A DNA stretch of 64,000 bases from Actimicrobium sp047621665 (GTDB taxonomy: Bacteria > Pseudomonadota > Gammaproteobacteria > Burkholderiales > Burkholderiaceae_D). The stretch is taken from positions 1-64,000 of the forward strand of contig JBLHMB010000006.1 in the NCBI GenBank assembly GCA_047621665.1, given 5' to 3'. Positions 44,234 to 54,339 of the stretch are shown here, piece after piece; the stretch's first letter is position 1, and each line of letters starts with the position of its first letter. The notes below the pieces were generated by a model, which did not search any database, had not been told where the DNA came from, and was given only the letters and a program-made list of their open reading frames with translations. A program made the translations under genes and the position numbers.

Positions 44234-47200
44234 ATGCCAGACGCTTCCGCTTTGGATCACACCAGTTTTCGCCGCATTCTCTCTCGCAACATCACTTTGC
44301 CGTTGGTCGGAGGGGGATTCAGTGCGCTGATTTTCGTCGCGCTGATTTTTTATCTGCTGACCGAACTCAAGGCCGTCGAGCATTCCGGACAGGTCATCAG
44401 CAGTGCCAATGAAATTGGCAAGCTGGCGGTTGACATGGAGTCCGGCATGCGCGGATTCGTACTGTCTGGCGATGAAGATTTCCTGTCGTCCTACGAGACC
44501 GCGCGCCCGCGAATCAAGGTGAATACGGATGCACTGACGATACTGGTGAATGACAACCCGATGCAGGTCGCGCGCCTGAATACGATAGCCAAACTGCTTG
44601 CCGGCTGGGATCTGTTCGCGCAGGAAGCGATTGCATTACGCCGCCAGGACGGGGACGCCGTCCGTCTGGTACGGGCCGGTCGCGGCAAATTACAGTTCGA
44701 CCTGATCCGTACCGAAATCACACTTTTTCTGGACGTCGAACAGCGTCTGCGCCGCGAACGTATGGACAGTGCGCGTGCCGCCACGATTAACGTGGTCGTG
44801 CTGTATCTGATCCTGATCCTGTCAATGACCGGCTTGCTGGCGTTTTTCGGGCGGCGTGATCTGATGCGGCTGTCAGGTGTGTACGGCGAGACCTTGTCGG
44901 AATACCAGCGTCATGCCGGATTGCTGGAGCGGCAAGCATGGCAGCGCACCGGACAAAGCCGGCTGGTCAGCCGGAATCTGGGCCAGATGACGATGCCGCA
45001 ACTGGGGCGCAGTGTGCTCGATTTTCTGGCCGAGGCCATCGGGGTCAATGTCGCAGCACTCTACGTGCAGCAAATCGACGGCAGCTTGCAGCGCGTTGCC
45101 AGCTATGGCCTGAACACGGACGACGCGTTGCTCGGTCAGACCGTCGAGGCCGGTGAGGGTCTGGTTGGCCAGGCTGCGCTCGGTCGCCGTTTGCTGCATC
45201 TTGATGACCTGCCGGAGACTTACCTCAACGTCAGTACCGGGCTAGGCCAGATGCCGCCACGCCATCTGGTGTTAGTGCCGTTGACGCACGATACGCATGT
45301 CAACGGCGTGCTCGAACTGGGCTTTCTGCAAGCGCCGGCCGAACGCGACCGCGAGTTGCTGGAATTGGTGGCAGCCAATATCGGCAGTGCATTGCAAGCC
45401 GTGCTGTATCGCGCCCGCTTGCAGGACGTGCTGGCCCAGACGCAGGAACTCAATGAAGAAATGCAGGCGCAGCAGGAAGAATTGCGGGCTTCCAACGAGG
45501 AGCTGGAAGAGCAGTCGCGCGCGCTCGAAGTGACGCAATCGATACTCGAAAACCAGAAAGCCGAACTGGAGCAGAGCAACCAGCAACTGGCGTTGCAAGC
45601 CGACGCGCTGGACCAGAAAAATGCTGACCTCGGTATCGTGCAATCCGAACTGGAAGAACGCGCGCAAGAACTGCAGCGCGCCAGCAATTACAAGTCCGAG
45701 TTCCTGGCCAACATGTCGCATGAGTTGCGCACGCCGCTCAACAGTTCGCTGATTCTGGCCAAGCTGCTGGCTGACAACCGGCCCGGTAATCTCAACGAGG
45801 AGCAGATCCGTTTTGCCGAAACGATTTATTCGGCGGGGAACGACTTGCTGGTACTGATCAACGACATTCTCGATATCTCGAAAGTCGAGGCCGGCAAGCT
45901 CGAACTGTCACCTGATGTGATTCCGCTCGAGCAGCTGATGGCGTCGTTGCGGATGACGTTCGAACCGATGACCAACGAAAAGCAGCTGGGGTTTTCTGCG
46001 CGGCTGGCTGACGATGCGCCGGCCAGCATCTTCGCCGATCGCCAGCGCCTCGAGCAGATCCTCAAAAATCTGCTGTCGAATGCGGTCAAGTTCACCGAGC
46101 GCGGCCAGGTCGCGCTGGTGGTGAAACAGCAAGCCGACGGCATGATTGCCTTCCACGTCAGCGACTCCGGTATCGGCATCGCCGCCAACCAGCAGGAAGT
46201 GATTTTCGAGGCATTCCGGCAAGCCGATGGCACCACCAGCCGGCGCTACGGCGGCACCGGACTGGGCCTGTCGATCTCACGCGATCTGGCGGCGTTGCTG
46301 GGTGGCGCGATCACGCTGGCCAGTGTGACCGGTGAAGGCAGTACCTTCACGCTGGTGTTGCCGGCCTTCGCCACGGTGGTGCCGGATACGACGCCGGTGG
46401 TCGCGGCGGTTGTTCCGCGCGTAGTCAAGGCCCCCGCCGCGCAGCCGGGCTCCGGCGTGTCCGTGCCATCAGCGCCATTCAGCGACGACCGCCTGCATTT
46501 GCTCAGCGCGGGCCGTACCTTGCTGGTGATCGAGGATGATCCCGTTTTTGCTCGCATCCTGTTCGAGCTGGCGCACGACATGGACTACCAGTGTCTGGTC
46601 ACGCACGGTGCCACCGACGGCCTTGAAATGGCGGGCAGTTATCTGCCGGATGCCGTCCTGCTTGATCTTGGTTTGCCGGACGGTTCCGGGATGGCCGTGC
46701 TGCAATGCCTGAAAGCGGATCCGGCCACCCGGCATATTCCGGTCCACATCATTTCCGGTTCCGACCGGGCCCGCACGGCGCTACAGCAGGGCGCTGCCGG
46801 TTATGTCACCAAGCCGGCCACACGGGAGCGGCTGGAGCAGGTCTTCGCGCAAATCGAAGGACAAACGGCCCGGACCATCAAGCGCGTACTGCTGGTGGAA
46901 GACGATGTGCGCCAGCGCGAGAGCATGGTGCACCTGATCGGCGACGATGATGTCGAGATCACGGCCGTGGCCTCCGGCGAAGAAGCGATGGCATTGCTGC
47001 ACAGCGTAACCTACGATTGCATGATCATCGACCTGTCGCTGCCCGACATGCAGGGTCACGAATTGCTGCAGCGGATGGGAACCGATCTGGTCAGTGCGTT
47101 TCCACCGGTGATTGTCTACACCGGGCGCAACCTTACGCGCGACGAAGAAACCAATCTGCAAAAGTATTCGCGCTCGATCATCATCAAGGGCGCGCGTTCG

Positions 47201-47695
47201 CCAGAACGCTTGCTCGACGAAGTCACGCTGTTCCTGCACAAGGTCGAATCCGAATTGTCGCTGGAACGCCAGGGCATGCTCAAAGCGGCACGCAACCGCG
47301 ATCGCGTGTTCGAAGGCCGGCGTGTCTTGCTGGTCGATGACGACGTGCGCAATATTTTTTCGATGACCAGCGCACTCGAACATCAGGGCCTGACGGTGGT
47401 GGTCGGACGCAACGGCTTCGAGGCTCTCAGCCAGCTCGATGCGATTGCCGATGTCGACCTGATCCTGATGGATGTGATGATGCCCGGCATGGATGGCCTC
47501 GAAGCCACCCGCCGCATTCGCGCTGACCCGCGTTTTCGCAATTTGCCGATCATTGCGATCACCGCCAAGGCGATGAAGGATGACCAGGCGCGCTGCCTCA
47601 CTGCCGGCGCCTCGGATTACCTCGCCAAGCCGGTGGATCTGGACCGCTTGTACTCGCTGTTGCGGGTCTGGCTGCCGAGCATGGAGCGGCTGTGA
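44234..47695 (+). CDS. Hybrid histidine kinase: CHASE3, GAF, HK and three receivers
   Basis: 1153 residues. Helices near 22-44 and 185-205 bracket a CHASE3-like domain with AVDMESGMRGFVLSGDEDFL. A GAF domain (about 255-405) and a long Gln/Glu-rich coiled coil (405-490) lead to the kinase: His in NMSHELRTPLN near residue 496, ATPase with NLLSNAVKFTERG and GGTGLGLSIS. Three receiver domains follow (about 760-875, 885-1005, 1030-1150). The middle receiver keeps its Asp in CMIIDLSLPD. Stop overlaps the cheR start. Multi-receiver organisation suggests a phosphorelay hub. Confidence 0.93.
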   Translation: MPDASALDHTSFRRILSRNITLPLVGGGFSALIFVALIFYLLTELKAVEHSGQVISSANEIGKLAVDMESGMRGFVLSGDEDFLSSYETARPRIKVNTDALTILVNDNPMQVARLNTIAKLLAGWDLFAQEAIALRRQDGDAVRLVRAGRGKLQFDLIRTEITLFLDVEQRLRRERMDSARAATINVVVLYLILILSMTGLLAFFGRRDLMRLSGVYGETLSEYQRHAGLLERQAWQRTGQSRLVSRNLGQMTMPQLGRSVLDFLAEAIGVNVAALYVQQIDGSLQRVASYGLNTDDALLGQTVEAGEGLVGQAALGRRLLHLDDLPETYLNVSTGLGQMPPRHLVLVPLTHDTHVNGVLELGFLQAPAERDRELLELVAANIGSALQAVLYRARLQDVLAQTQELNEEMQAQQEELRASNEELEEQSRALEVTQSILENQKAELEQSNQQLALQADALDQKNADLGIVQSELEERAQELQRASNYKSEFLANMSHELRTPLNSSLILAKLLADNRPGNLNEEQIRFAETIYSAGNDLLVLINDILDISKVEAGKLELSPDVIPLEQLMASLRMTFEPMTNEKQLGFSARLADDAPASIFADRQRLEQILKNLLSNAVKFTERGQVALVVKQQADGMIAFHVSDSGIGIAANQQEVIFEAFRQADGTTSRRYGGTGLGLSISRDLAALLGGAITLASVTGEGSTFTLVLPAFATVVPDTTPVVAAVVPRVVKAPAAQPGSGVSVPSAPFSDDRLHLLSAGRTLLVIEDDPVFARILFELAHDMDYQCLVTHGATDGLEMAGSYLPDAVLLDLGLPDGSGMAVLQCLKADPATRHIPVHIISGSDRARTALQQGAAGYVTKPATRERLEQVFAQIEGQTARTIKRVLLVEDDVRQRESMVHLIGDDDVEITAVASGEEAMALLHSVTYDCMIIDLSLPDMQGHELLQRMGTDLVSAFPPVIVYTGRNLTRDEETNLQKYSRSIIIKGARSPERLLDEVTLFLHKVESELSLERQGMLKAARNRDRVFEGRRVLLVDDDVRNIFSMTSALEHQGLTVVVGRNGFEALSQLDAIADVDLILMDVMMPGMDGLEATRRIRADPRFRNLPIIAITAKAMKDDQARCLTAGASDYLAKPVDLDRLYSLLRVWLPSMERL

Positions 47696-48531
47696 TGCAG
47701 ACGCTGTCGACCAGTGACATCGAAATACGTCTGCTCATTGAGGCCATCTATCTGCGCTACAGCTATGACTTCCGGGATTACTCGGCGCCCTCGCAGGCGC
47801 GTCGCGTGCTGCATGCGATGGTGCAGATGGATTGCCGGACCGTGTCCGAATTGCAGTCCCGTGTGCTGCATGACGCCGGGGCGTTCGCCCGGCTGCTGCA
47901 ATATCTGACGATTCCTACCAGCGAAATGTTTCGCGATCCGTCGTATTTTCTGGCCCTGCGCGAGCAGGTCGTGCCGCTCCTGAAAACCTATCCGTCGCTG
48001 AAAATCTGGATCGCCGGTTGCAGTACCGGCGAAGAAGTGGTGTCGATGGCCATCCTGCTGCATGAAGAAGGCTTGCTGGAGCGCTGCATCCTGTATGCCA
48101 CCGACATCAATGCGCACTCGCTGGACCAGTCCCGCAAGGGCGTGTATGCGCTTGACCGGATGGAGGGGTATGCACGGAGCTACCACGAGGCAGGCGGGCG
48201 TGCCAATCTGTCTGATTACTATACTGCGGCGTATGGGGCGGCGCTGTTCGACCGGACTTTGCTGGAACGGGTCAGTTTTTCCGATCACAGCCTGGCCACT
48301 GACAGCGTGTTTTCGGAGACGCAGCTGATCTGCTGTCGCAACGTGATGATCTATTTCAATCGGGCCTTGCAGGAGCGTGCGCTCGGTTTATTCCATGAGT
48401 CGCTGTGCCATCGCGGATGTCTTGCGCTGGGCAGCAAGGAGAGTCTGGATTTTTCCGACCATGCCAGGCAATTCGAACCGCTCGTCAGGAGCGAGCGCAT
48501 CTACCGCAAGAGCGTATTGGAGAATGTTTGA
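47695..48531 (+). CDS. CheR-family protein methyltransferase
   Basis: 278 residues, TGATG overlaps at both ends. SAM-binding loop IWIAGCSTGEEVVSMAI, then YATDINAHSLDQSRKGVYAL and the CRNVMIYF segment of CheR methyltransferases. No chemoreceptor is nearby, so it may methylate a kinase-linked sensor. A CheB methylesterase, usual beside such cheR genes, is missing here. Confidence 0.92.
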   Translation: MQTLSTSDIEIRLLIEAIYLRYSYDFRDYSAPSQARRVLHAMVQMDCRTVSELQSRVLHDAGAFARLLQYLTIPTSEMFRDPSYFLALREQVVPLLKTYPSLKIWIAGCSTGEEVVSMAILLHEEGLLERCILYATDINAHSLDQSRKGVYALDRMEGYARSYHEAGGRANLSDYYTAAYGAALFDRTLLERVSFSDHSLATDSVFSETQLICCRNVMIYFNRALQERALGLFHESLCHRGCLALGSKESLDFSDHARQFEPLVRSERIYRKSVLENV

Positions 48532-49736
48532 TGGCTGAACCAATGGCCGAAACAATGACTGAAACCCTGGCGGAACCCGCCCGTATCAAATTGCTGATCG
48601 TCGACGACCTGCCCGAAAATTTGCTGGCGCTGTCGAAAATCATCGAGCAGGACGATCGCATCGTCTATCAGGCGCGTTCCGGCGAAGCCGCGCTGGCGCT
48701 GTTGCTCGAACATGAATTTGCCCTCGCCATCCTCGACGTGATGATGCCGGGGATGGATGGTTTCGAGCTGGCCGAACTGATGCGTGGCACCGAGCGCACG
48801 CGCACGATTCCTATCGTGTTTGTCAGCGCAGCCGGCAAGGAACTCAATCATGCGTTCAAGGGCTATGAAACCGGTGCGGTCGATTTTTTGTACAAACCGC
48901 TCGACATCGCCGCCGTGCAAAGCAAGGTCAATGTGTTTGTGGCGATGCGCCGGCAGCAAGACGAAATGATCCAGCAGGTCGCCGCGCTGGAAAAAAGCCG
49001 CTGCGAGCTGCAGGCCATGAAAGACGAACTGCGCTACTCGCTGCAACTGCGCGATGATTTCATGTCGATGGTCGCGCACGAATTGCGGACGCCGCTCAAC
49101 ACCTTGCTGCTGGAAACCCAGTTGCGCGGCATGCATCTCGATCGTGGTAATGCCGAGGCGTTCGCACCGGACCAGTTGCGCCGCATGGTGGCGCGCGACG
49201 GACGGCAGATCAAAAGCATGATCCGGCTGATTCACGACATGGTCGATGTCTCGCGCATTCGCAGCGGCAAGCTGTCGATCCGGGCCGCCGAGATAGACTT
49301 GTCAATGCTGCTGCAACAAGTAGTCAGCGACCTCGGCCCGCAGGCGGACGTCGCCGGCAGCCGCATCACGTTGCAGGCAGGCGAGCGTCTTTGCGGACAC
49401 TGGGATGATTTCCGGGTCGAGCAAATCATCATTAATTTGCTGACCAATGCATTGCGCTACGGTGCACGTAAGCCGGTTGAAGTGGGCTTGTCCTCCGGGT
49501 CCGGCCATGCGGTTGTCACCGTGCGCGATCACGGTGGCGGTATTGCCGTTGAGGACCAGCAACGTATTTTTGCCCCGTTCGAGCGGGTCGGCACGAACAC
49601 GGTGCGCGAGGGTCTCGGGCTGGGTTTGTACATTTCCCGGCAGTTGGCAGAGGCACATGGCGGGACGCTGGAAGTGACAAGTACAGTGGGTGAGGGGGCA
49701 GTGTTTGTATTGCGTTTGCCGCTGGAAGTGGTGTGA
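48531..49736 (+). CDS. Receiver-histidine kinase fusion
   Basis: 401 residues. An N-terminal receiver (about 18-140) has LIVDDLPENLLAL, phospho-acceptor in LAILDVMMPGMDG and Lys in LYKPLD. A coiled coil (140-175) leads to a HisKA domain (VAHELRTPLN) and ATPase (NLLTNALRYGARK, GLGLGLYIS). Such proteins take phosphate from, or report to, upstream hybrid kinases. Last gene of the three-gene signalling operon. The first 16 residues contain a short MAEPMAETMTETLAEP repeat. Confidence 0.92.
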   Translation: MAEPMAETMTETLAEPARIKLLIVDDLPENLLALSKIIEQDDRIVYQARSGEAALALLLEHEFALAILDVMMPGMDGFELAELMRGTERTRTIPIVFVSAAGKELNHAFKGYETGAVDFLYKPLDIAAVQSKVNVFVAMRRQQDEMIQQVAALEKSRCELQAMKDELRYSLQLRDDFMSMVAHELRTPLNTLLLETQLRGMHLDRGNAEAFAPDQLRRMVARDGRQIKSMIRLIHDMVDVSRIRSGKLSIRAAEIDLSMLLQQVVSDLGPQADVAGSRITLQAGERLCGHWDDFRVEQIIINLLTNALRYGARKPVEVGLSSGSGHAVVTVRDHGGGIAVEDQQRIFAPFERVGTNTVREGLGLGLYISRQLAEAHGGTLEVTSTVGEGAVFVLRLPLEVV

Positions 49737-49777
49737 AGGGGCGGCCCGGCCACCACCCGCGAGCGTGACTTAGCTAC

Positions 49778-50272
49778 CTAGCCGATAGCCACTGTTCCGG
49801 CATACCCGGATGGCAAGTCCAGCCCGTGCATCACCGTGGCATTCTGCGCGCTCACCGGCGCGCTCGCCCATTCCACCAGCCCGCATCCGTGCCGCTTGAG
49901 CTGTGCTTCACGCCTTGTCCATTCCTGCGCAAAGCAGACCGCACGGTGTCCGTTACGGCAGCCGGCAATCCGCGCCGTCGCAGCGGGACCGAGATAGTCG
50001 CGCGCCACGATTTCCCAATCCGGCATCGGCCCGCCATCAAGCCGCATCAAATCGATGCCGACCGGACCATGCCGGTGCACGGCCGCAACCGAAAAACCGG
50101 ACGCATGCGAGATCGACACGTTAGCCTCTGTAGCCATCCCGCCTAGTGCCTGCCGCACCAGCGCGCGCGCCCGGCTGCGGTCTTCGCCTTGCGGCGTACG
50201 CAAACCGATCAGCAATAAGCCCGATGCCGGCATCATGAGCGCGCCCGGCCAGAGCTGAACCGCCAGCGTCAT
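49778..50272 (-). CDS. 4'-phosphopantetheinyl transferase
   Basis: 164 residues, short for the Sfp type but with its motifs: VGIDLMRLD (metal-binding Asp) and EWTRREAQLKRHG (the W..KEA-like motif, here with Arg for Lys). It transfers phosphopantetheine from CoA to a carrier-protein Ser. It starts one base after the stop of the peptide-synthetase gene, so it almost surely activates that enzyme's carrier domain. Confidence 0.85.
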   Translation of the reverse strand: MTLAVQLWPGALMMPASGLLLIGLRTPQGEDRSRARALVRQALGGMATEANVSISHASGFSVAAVHRHGPVGIDLMRLDGGPMPDWEIVARDYLGPAATARIAGCRNGHRAVCFAQEWTRREAQLKRHGCGLVEWASAPVSAQNATVMHGLDLPSGYAGTVAIG

Positions 50273-50273
50273 G

Positions 50274-53200
50274 TCAGAAAATTGCCGGTGCGGCAGGGCA
50301 GCCGCGCCAGCTCGATCCGGCCGGGATGAATTCGCCTTTCATTACCAATGTCAGTGCACCGAGTCGCGCATCGTCGCCGATCACGGCGCCGTAGAGCACC
50401 AGACTGCGCGGTCCCATGTAGACACGCTTGCCGATGATGACGTGGTCGATTTTCATCACACGATCTTCAAACAGGTGGGTTTGCGGACAGGCCAGCGCGT
50501 TGATCTCGCTGTAGTCGCCGATGCTGACGCAATCGAATTCGGTGATCTGGGTGGTGTCCATGTAGACCCCGCGACCGATCTTGCAACCGAGCAGGCGCAA
50601 GGCCCACGGCAGCATCGGCGTGCCGCGCAGGTAGTTCATGAAGTTCAGCACTGCAACCCCCTCGTAGAGGTTGGTAGCGGCTTCCGATAGCCACACAAAG
50701 GGCGTCCACATCGGTTCGCTACGCTTGTCGTAACGGCGCAGCAACAGCCATTTGAACAGGGCCACGAACAGGAAGCTGCCGGCACCGTAGGTCATTCCGG
50801 TCAATGCCAGGCTGCGCAGTACCGGCCACCAGACGCCGGCACCGGCCAGCGGCATCAGGTCGAGTACAACGGTGTAGCCGACCGCAGTGACGATGGCGTG
50901 GGGTGCAATGATACGGAAGGCTTCGATCAGGCCACGCGCCAGGCGGCGTTGCGGCGAGGGATGGAAGGTCAGATTTTCCGGGAAGCCGCTGACGGTCTCG
51001 CGTGCCGGCAAATTGATCGGTGGCGAGCCGAACCAGGTATCACCTTCCTTCATCTGGTGATTTTCCGGCGCGCGCGAACAGACGCCGATCAGCACGTTCT
51101 CGGGCAGGATCGTGCCATCGGGGATGTAGGCGGCATTGCCCACGAAGCTGCGCTTTGAAATCACCGTTGGCTGCATCGTCATCCAGCCGCCATCGATCTG
51201 TTCGTCGCCCAGCAGCACGGCATCGGCGATGAAGGTTTCATCACCCAGCGTCAGCATGTCCGGTATCACGCCCAGCGCCGTCGAGATTTCGGCATCGCGT
51301 CCCACTTTGGCACCGAGCAGCCGATACCAGAACGGCGCGAACACGGTCGCATAGACGCCATGCAGCACTTGCAGGCTCGATTCCTGGATCTGGTTGACCA
51401 GCCACTTGCGGCAGTAGACATTGCTGTGCACCGGCCAGCTGCCCGGCTTGAGTTTCGGCAGCAAACCCCAGCGGATGCCGGCCGACAGCAGCGCGGTACA
51501 CAGGATCATTACTGCCGCTGCCGGACAGGCCATGATGAAATATTTGGTCAGCTGGAAGGCGTCGTTCGAACTTTGCAGCCATGGCGAGCGGTCGGCATCA
51601 TCAAGCCAGTCGATCAGCATGAAGCTCGGAAATACCGGCATGAAGAACAGCGTCGTGATCAGCAGTGCGCCGAAGACGAAGTACACCGCCTCGCAGCTCT
51701 TGCGTAACTTGGATACCGGCGGGCGCGGCCGGTTCGAGGTCATGTCGAACGGACCGGTGTCGCTGGCCGGCGAACCGCTCCAGTTACGTCCGGCCGGGAT
51801 CGCCATGCCATCGCTGAGGGCCGACTGAGCGTCGAGATGGCCGTAATCACCGATGCTGGTATTGCCTTCCAAAATCGAATACGAACCGACGCAGGTGTGC
51901 TCGCCCAGCGTGATCGCGCCGATGATCAGTTCGCCGTGCTGGACCCGGGCGTTCTCGAAATTGGTGGCGTTGCCGATGCTGCTGCCGGAGCCGATGGTCA
52001 GCAGGTGCGCAGCGCGCAGCGTCATCGAGCCGATCACGACATCGCGGCCGATGCGTGCACCGAGCGCGCGCAGCCAGCCGTTATACAGCGACGAACCGCT
52101 CAGCAGATAGGCTGGCGCGGATTCGATCACGCGGTCGGCCAGCCACCAGCGGTAATAGGTCAGTCCCCAGAGCGGGTAGCGGCCGGGTTTCAGGCGGCGT
52201 ACCAGCAGCAACTGCGCGACGATGGCAAAGCCGAATTCAAGCAGCGTGGCCAGCATGAAAATACCGACCGAGATGGCGATGGCACGCACGATCGAGTCGC
52301 CCGGATCGCCGGTGAAGTAGTGATAGGTAAAGAACGGTGCCAGCCATTGCGCCATGCGCAAGGCCACCAGTGCGGGAATGGCAGCGGCTTGTCCGGCACC
52401 GCACAACCAGCGTCGCCAGGTCACCGGCGGGGTCCAGTTCAGATCGGGCGCGACGGTCGCCGGCGGTGCTTCGGCCAGCACGTCGGCGATGCGTCCGACC
52501 AGCCGGTTCTTGTAGATATCGCTGACGGTCACATGGGCAAAGCGCGGATCGGCGCGCAAGGCCGAGGCCAGTCGTGCGGCAAACAGCGAATGGCCACCGA
52601 GATCGGTAAAAAAATCCAGCGTGCGCCGGATCGGCTGCCCCGGAAACAACTTGCCGAGTGCGCCGAACAGGGCTTCTTCGGCCATGTTCAGCGGCGCATC
52701 TGACGCCGCGGCATCGACCGCAACGAACGTCAGCGCACGTGCCTTGAGGCTGTTGCGATCAATCTTGCCGGACGTCAGGCGCGGCATCTCGGTCAGGGTT
52801 TCGTAGTGCCCCGGCACCATGTAGGGCGGCAGTACCTGCATCAGCGCGGACCGCAACATGGCCGCTGTCGGCACGTCTGCGGCATCGACCACCAGGAAGG
52901 CGACCAGCTGATCGATGCCGGCTTCCTGACGCAGCAGGACGGCAGCCGTACCGACACCGGCCTGTTCGACCAGCACCGCTTCGATCTCGCCGAGTTCGAC
53001 CCGGAAGCCGCGGATCTTGACTTGGGAATCGGTACGGCCAAGGCAATCGACATTGCCGTGCTCGTCGATACGGGCCAGGTCGCCGGTGCGGTACAGACGG
53101 CGGTCATGCTCGCCGGTCGACCACGGATTGGCGAGGAATTTTTCAGCGGTCAGGTCGGGCCGGCCCAGATAGCCGAGTGCCACACCGGGACCGGTGATGG

Positions 53201-54278
53201 CCAGTTCGCCGAGCGCGCCGCGCGCCAGCAGCGTCAGTGCATGGGCCGGATCGGGATCGATCACCATCAGGCCGTAGTTGGGTAGCGGCCGGCCGATTGT
53301 CACCGGCTCGCCGGTTTGCAGTGCGGCCAGGCTGGCCGAGACCGTGGCTTCGGTCGGGCCATAGGTATTGAAGAGTGCACGGCCCGGTTTGTCCCAGCGC
53401 GTCACCAGTGCCTGCGGACACATTTCGCCGCCGAGGTTGATCAGGCGCAGGCTGTCGACGTCGTGGCTGAACAGGGCCAGCAAGGTCGGCACCGCATGCA
53501 GCACGGTGACTTGATTATTAGCCAGCGCCAGCGGTAATGCCTCGGGGTCGCCAGCCAGTTCTTTCGGCGCCAGCCAGAGAGTCGCGCCGACCAGATAGCT
53601 GATCCAGATTTCTTCGAACGACATGTCGAAAGCCACTGAAAAACCCTGATAGACGCGGTCGCTTGCACGCACGTCCAGCACTGCGTTTTCGCTGCGCAGG
53701 AAATGGCAGATCGCACCCTGGCTGATCTCGATACCTTTCGGTTTGCCGGTCGAGCCGGAGGTGTAGATCACGTAGGCCGGATCGTGCGCACGCACGTCGC
53801 TGCGACGCGCGTCGGTGGTGGTGACGAGCAGGTTTTCGACGGTCCAGACCGGGCAGCTGGCACTCATCAGTTGCGGTGCAAAGTGCAGGCAGCTGACGAT
53901 GCCGGCGGCCTTCGCATCCTCGAGGCATACCGCGATCCGCTCGACCGGTGTATCGGCATCGAACGGCAACCAGCCGGCCCCGCTTTTGGCGATGCCGAGC
54001 TGGGCGATCAGCAGATCGATGCCGCGCGGTAGCCACAGGCCTACCAGCTGGCCGGCGCCGACGCCGCTGGCGATCAGGCCGGCCGCAATGCGGTCGGCGG
54101 CGGCGTCGAGTTCGGTATAGGTCAGCTGGCGCTGGTCGAAGATCAGCGCGACCTGATCGGGGACGCGCTGCGCGCTGGCTTCGAACAGATCGGCCAGGAT
54201 TTCATTGCGGATCAGGTCGGGGCGGGACGGACCCTGCAGGACGTCATGCAGGGCATCGGAAAGCGGCGAGGAATTCAT
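50274..54278 (-). CDS. Pls/PosA-like single-module NRPS with membrane hexapeptide C-terminus
   Basis: 1334 residues. Adenylation domain (1-505) has IYTSGSTGKPKG, YRTGDLARID, GRTDSQVKIRGFRVELGE and the C-terminal Lys in LTSGKIDRNSL. A carrier domain (about 530-610) has DLGGHSLFAARL with the pantetheine Ser. Then come several membrane helices interspersed with left-handed beta-helix hexapeptide repeats (for example the segment around GSSIGNATNFENARV). No condensation motif HHxxxDG is seen. This layout matches epsilon-polylysine-synthetase-like enzymes with the NRPS terminal domain. My alignment to the GrsA pocket gives D-M-E-H-I-L-T-V-S-K; acidic Glu at the third position hints at a basic amino acid. 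Product unknown. Confidence 0.9.
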   Translation of the reverse strand: MNSSPLSDALHDVLQGPSRPDLIRNEILADLFEASAQRVPDQVALIFDQRQLTYTELDAAADRIAAGLIASGVGAGQLVGLWLPRGIDLLIAQLGIAKSGAGWLPFDADTPVERIAVCLEDAKAAGIVSCLHFAPQLMSASCPVWTVENLLVTTTDARRSDVRAHDPAYVIYTSGSTGKPKGIEISQGAICHFLRSENAVLDVRASDRVYQGFSVAFDMSFEEIWISYLVGATLWLAPKELAGDPEALPLALANNQVTVLHAVPTLLALFSHDVDSLRLINLGGEMCPQALVTRWDKPGRALFNTYGPTEATVSASLAALQTGEPVTIGRPLPNYGLMVIDPDPAHALTLLARGALGELAITGPGVALGYLGRPDLTAEKFLANPWSTGEHDRRLYRTGDLARIDEHGNVDCLGRTDSQVKIRGFRVELGEIEAVLVEQAGVGTAAVLLRQEAGIDQLVAFLVVDAADVPTAAMLRSALMQVLPPYMVPGHYETLTEMPRLTSGKIDRNSLKARALTFVAVDAAASDAPLNMAEEALFGALGKLFPGQPIRRTLDFFTDLGGHSLFAARLASALRADPRFAHVTVSDIYKNRLVGRIADVLAEAPPATVAPDLNWTPPVTWRRWLCGAGQAAAIPALVALRMAQWLAPFFTYHYFTGDPGDSIVRAIAISVGIFMLATLLEFGFAIVAQLLLVRRLKPGRYPLWGLTYYRWWLADRVIESAPAYLLSGSSLYNGWLRALGARIGRDVVIGSMTLRAAHLLTIGSGSSIGNATNFENARVQHGELIIGAITLGEHTCVGSYSILEGNTSIGDYGHLDAQSALSDGMAIPAGRNWSGSPASDTGPFDMTSNRPRPPVSKLRKSCEAVYFVFGALLITTLFFMPVFPSFMLIDWLDDADRSPWLQSSNDAFQLTKYFIMACPAAAVMILCTALLSAGIRWGLLPKLKPGSWPVHSNVYCRKWLVNQIQESSLQVLHGVYATVFAPFWYRLLGAKVGRDAEISTALGVIPDMLTLGDETFIADAVLLGDEQIDGGWMTMQPTVISKRSFVGNAAYIPDGTILPENVLIGVCSRAPENHQMKEGDTWFGSPPINLPARETVSGFPENLTFHPSPQRRLARGLIEAFRIIAPHAIVTAVGYTVVLDLMPLAGAGVWWPVLRSLALTGMTYGAGSFLFVALFKWLLLRRYDKRSEPMWTPFVWLSEAATNLYEGVAVLNFMNYLRGTPMLPWALRLLGCKIGRGVYMDTTQITEFDCVSIGDYSEINALACPQTHLFEDRVMKIDHVIIGKRVYMGPRSLVLYGAVIGDDARLGALTLVMKGEFIPAGSSWRGCPAAPAIF

Positions 54279-54339
54279 CTGGAGCCAATGGCGGAAAACG
54301 CAGAGATTAGCACGCCACCGGCGGTAAAACCGACTCGTT

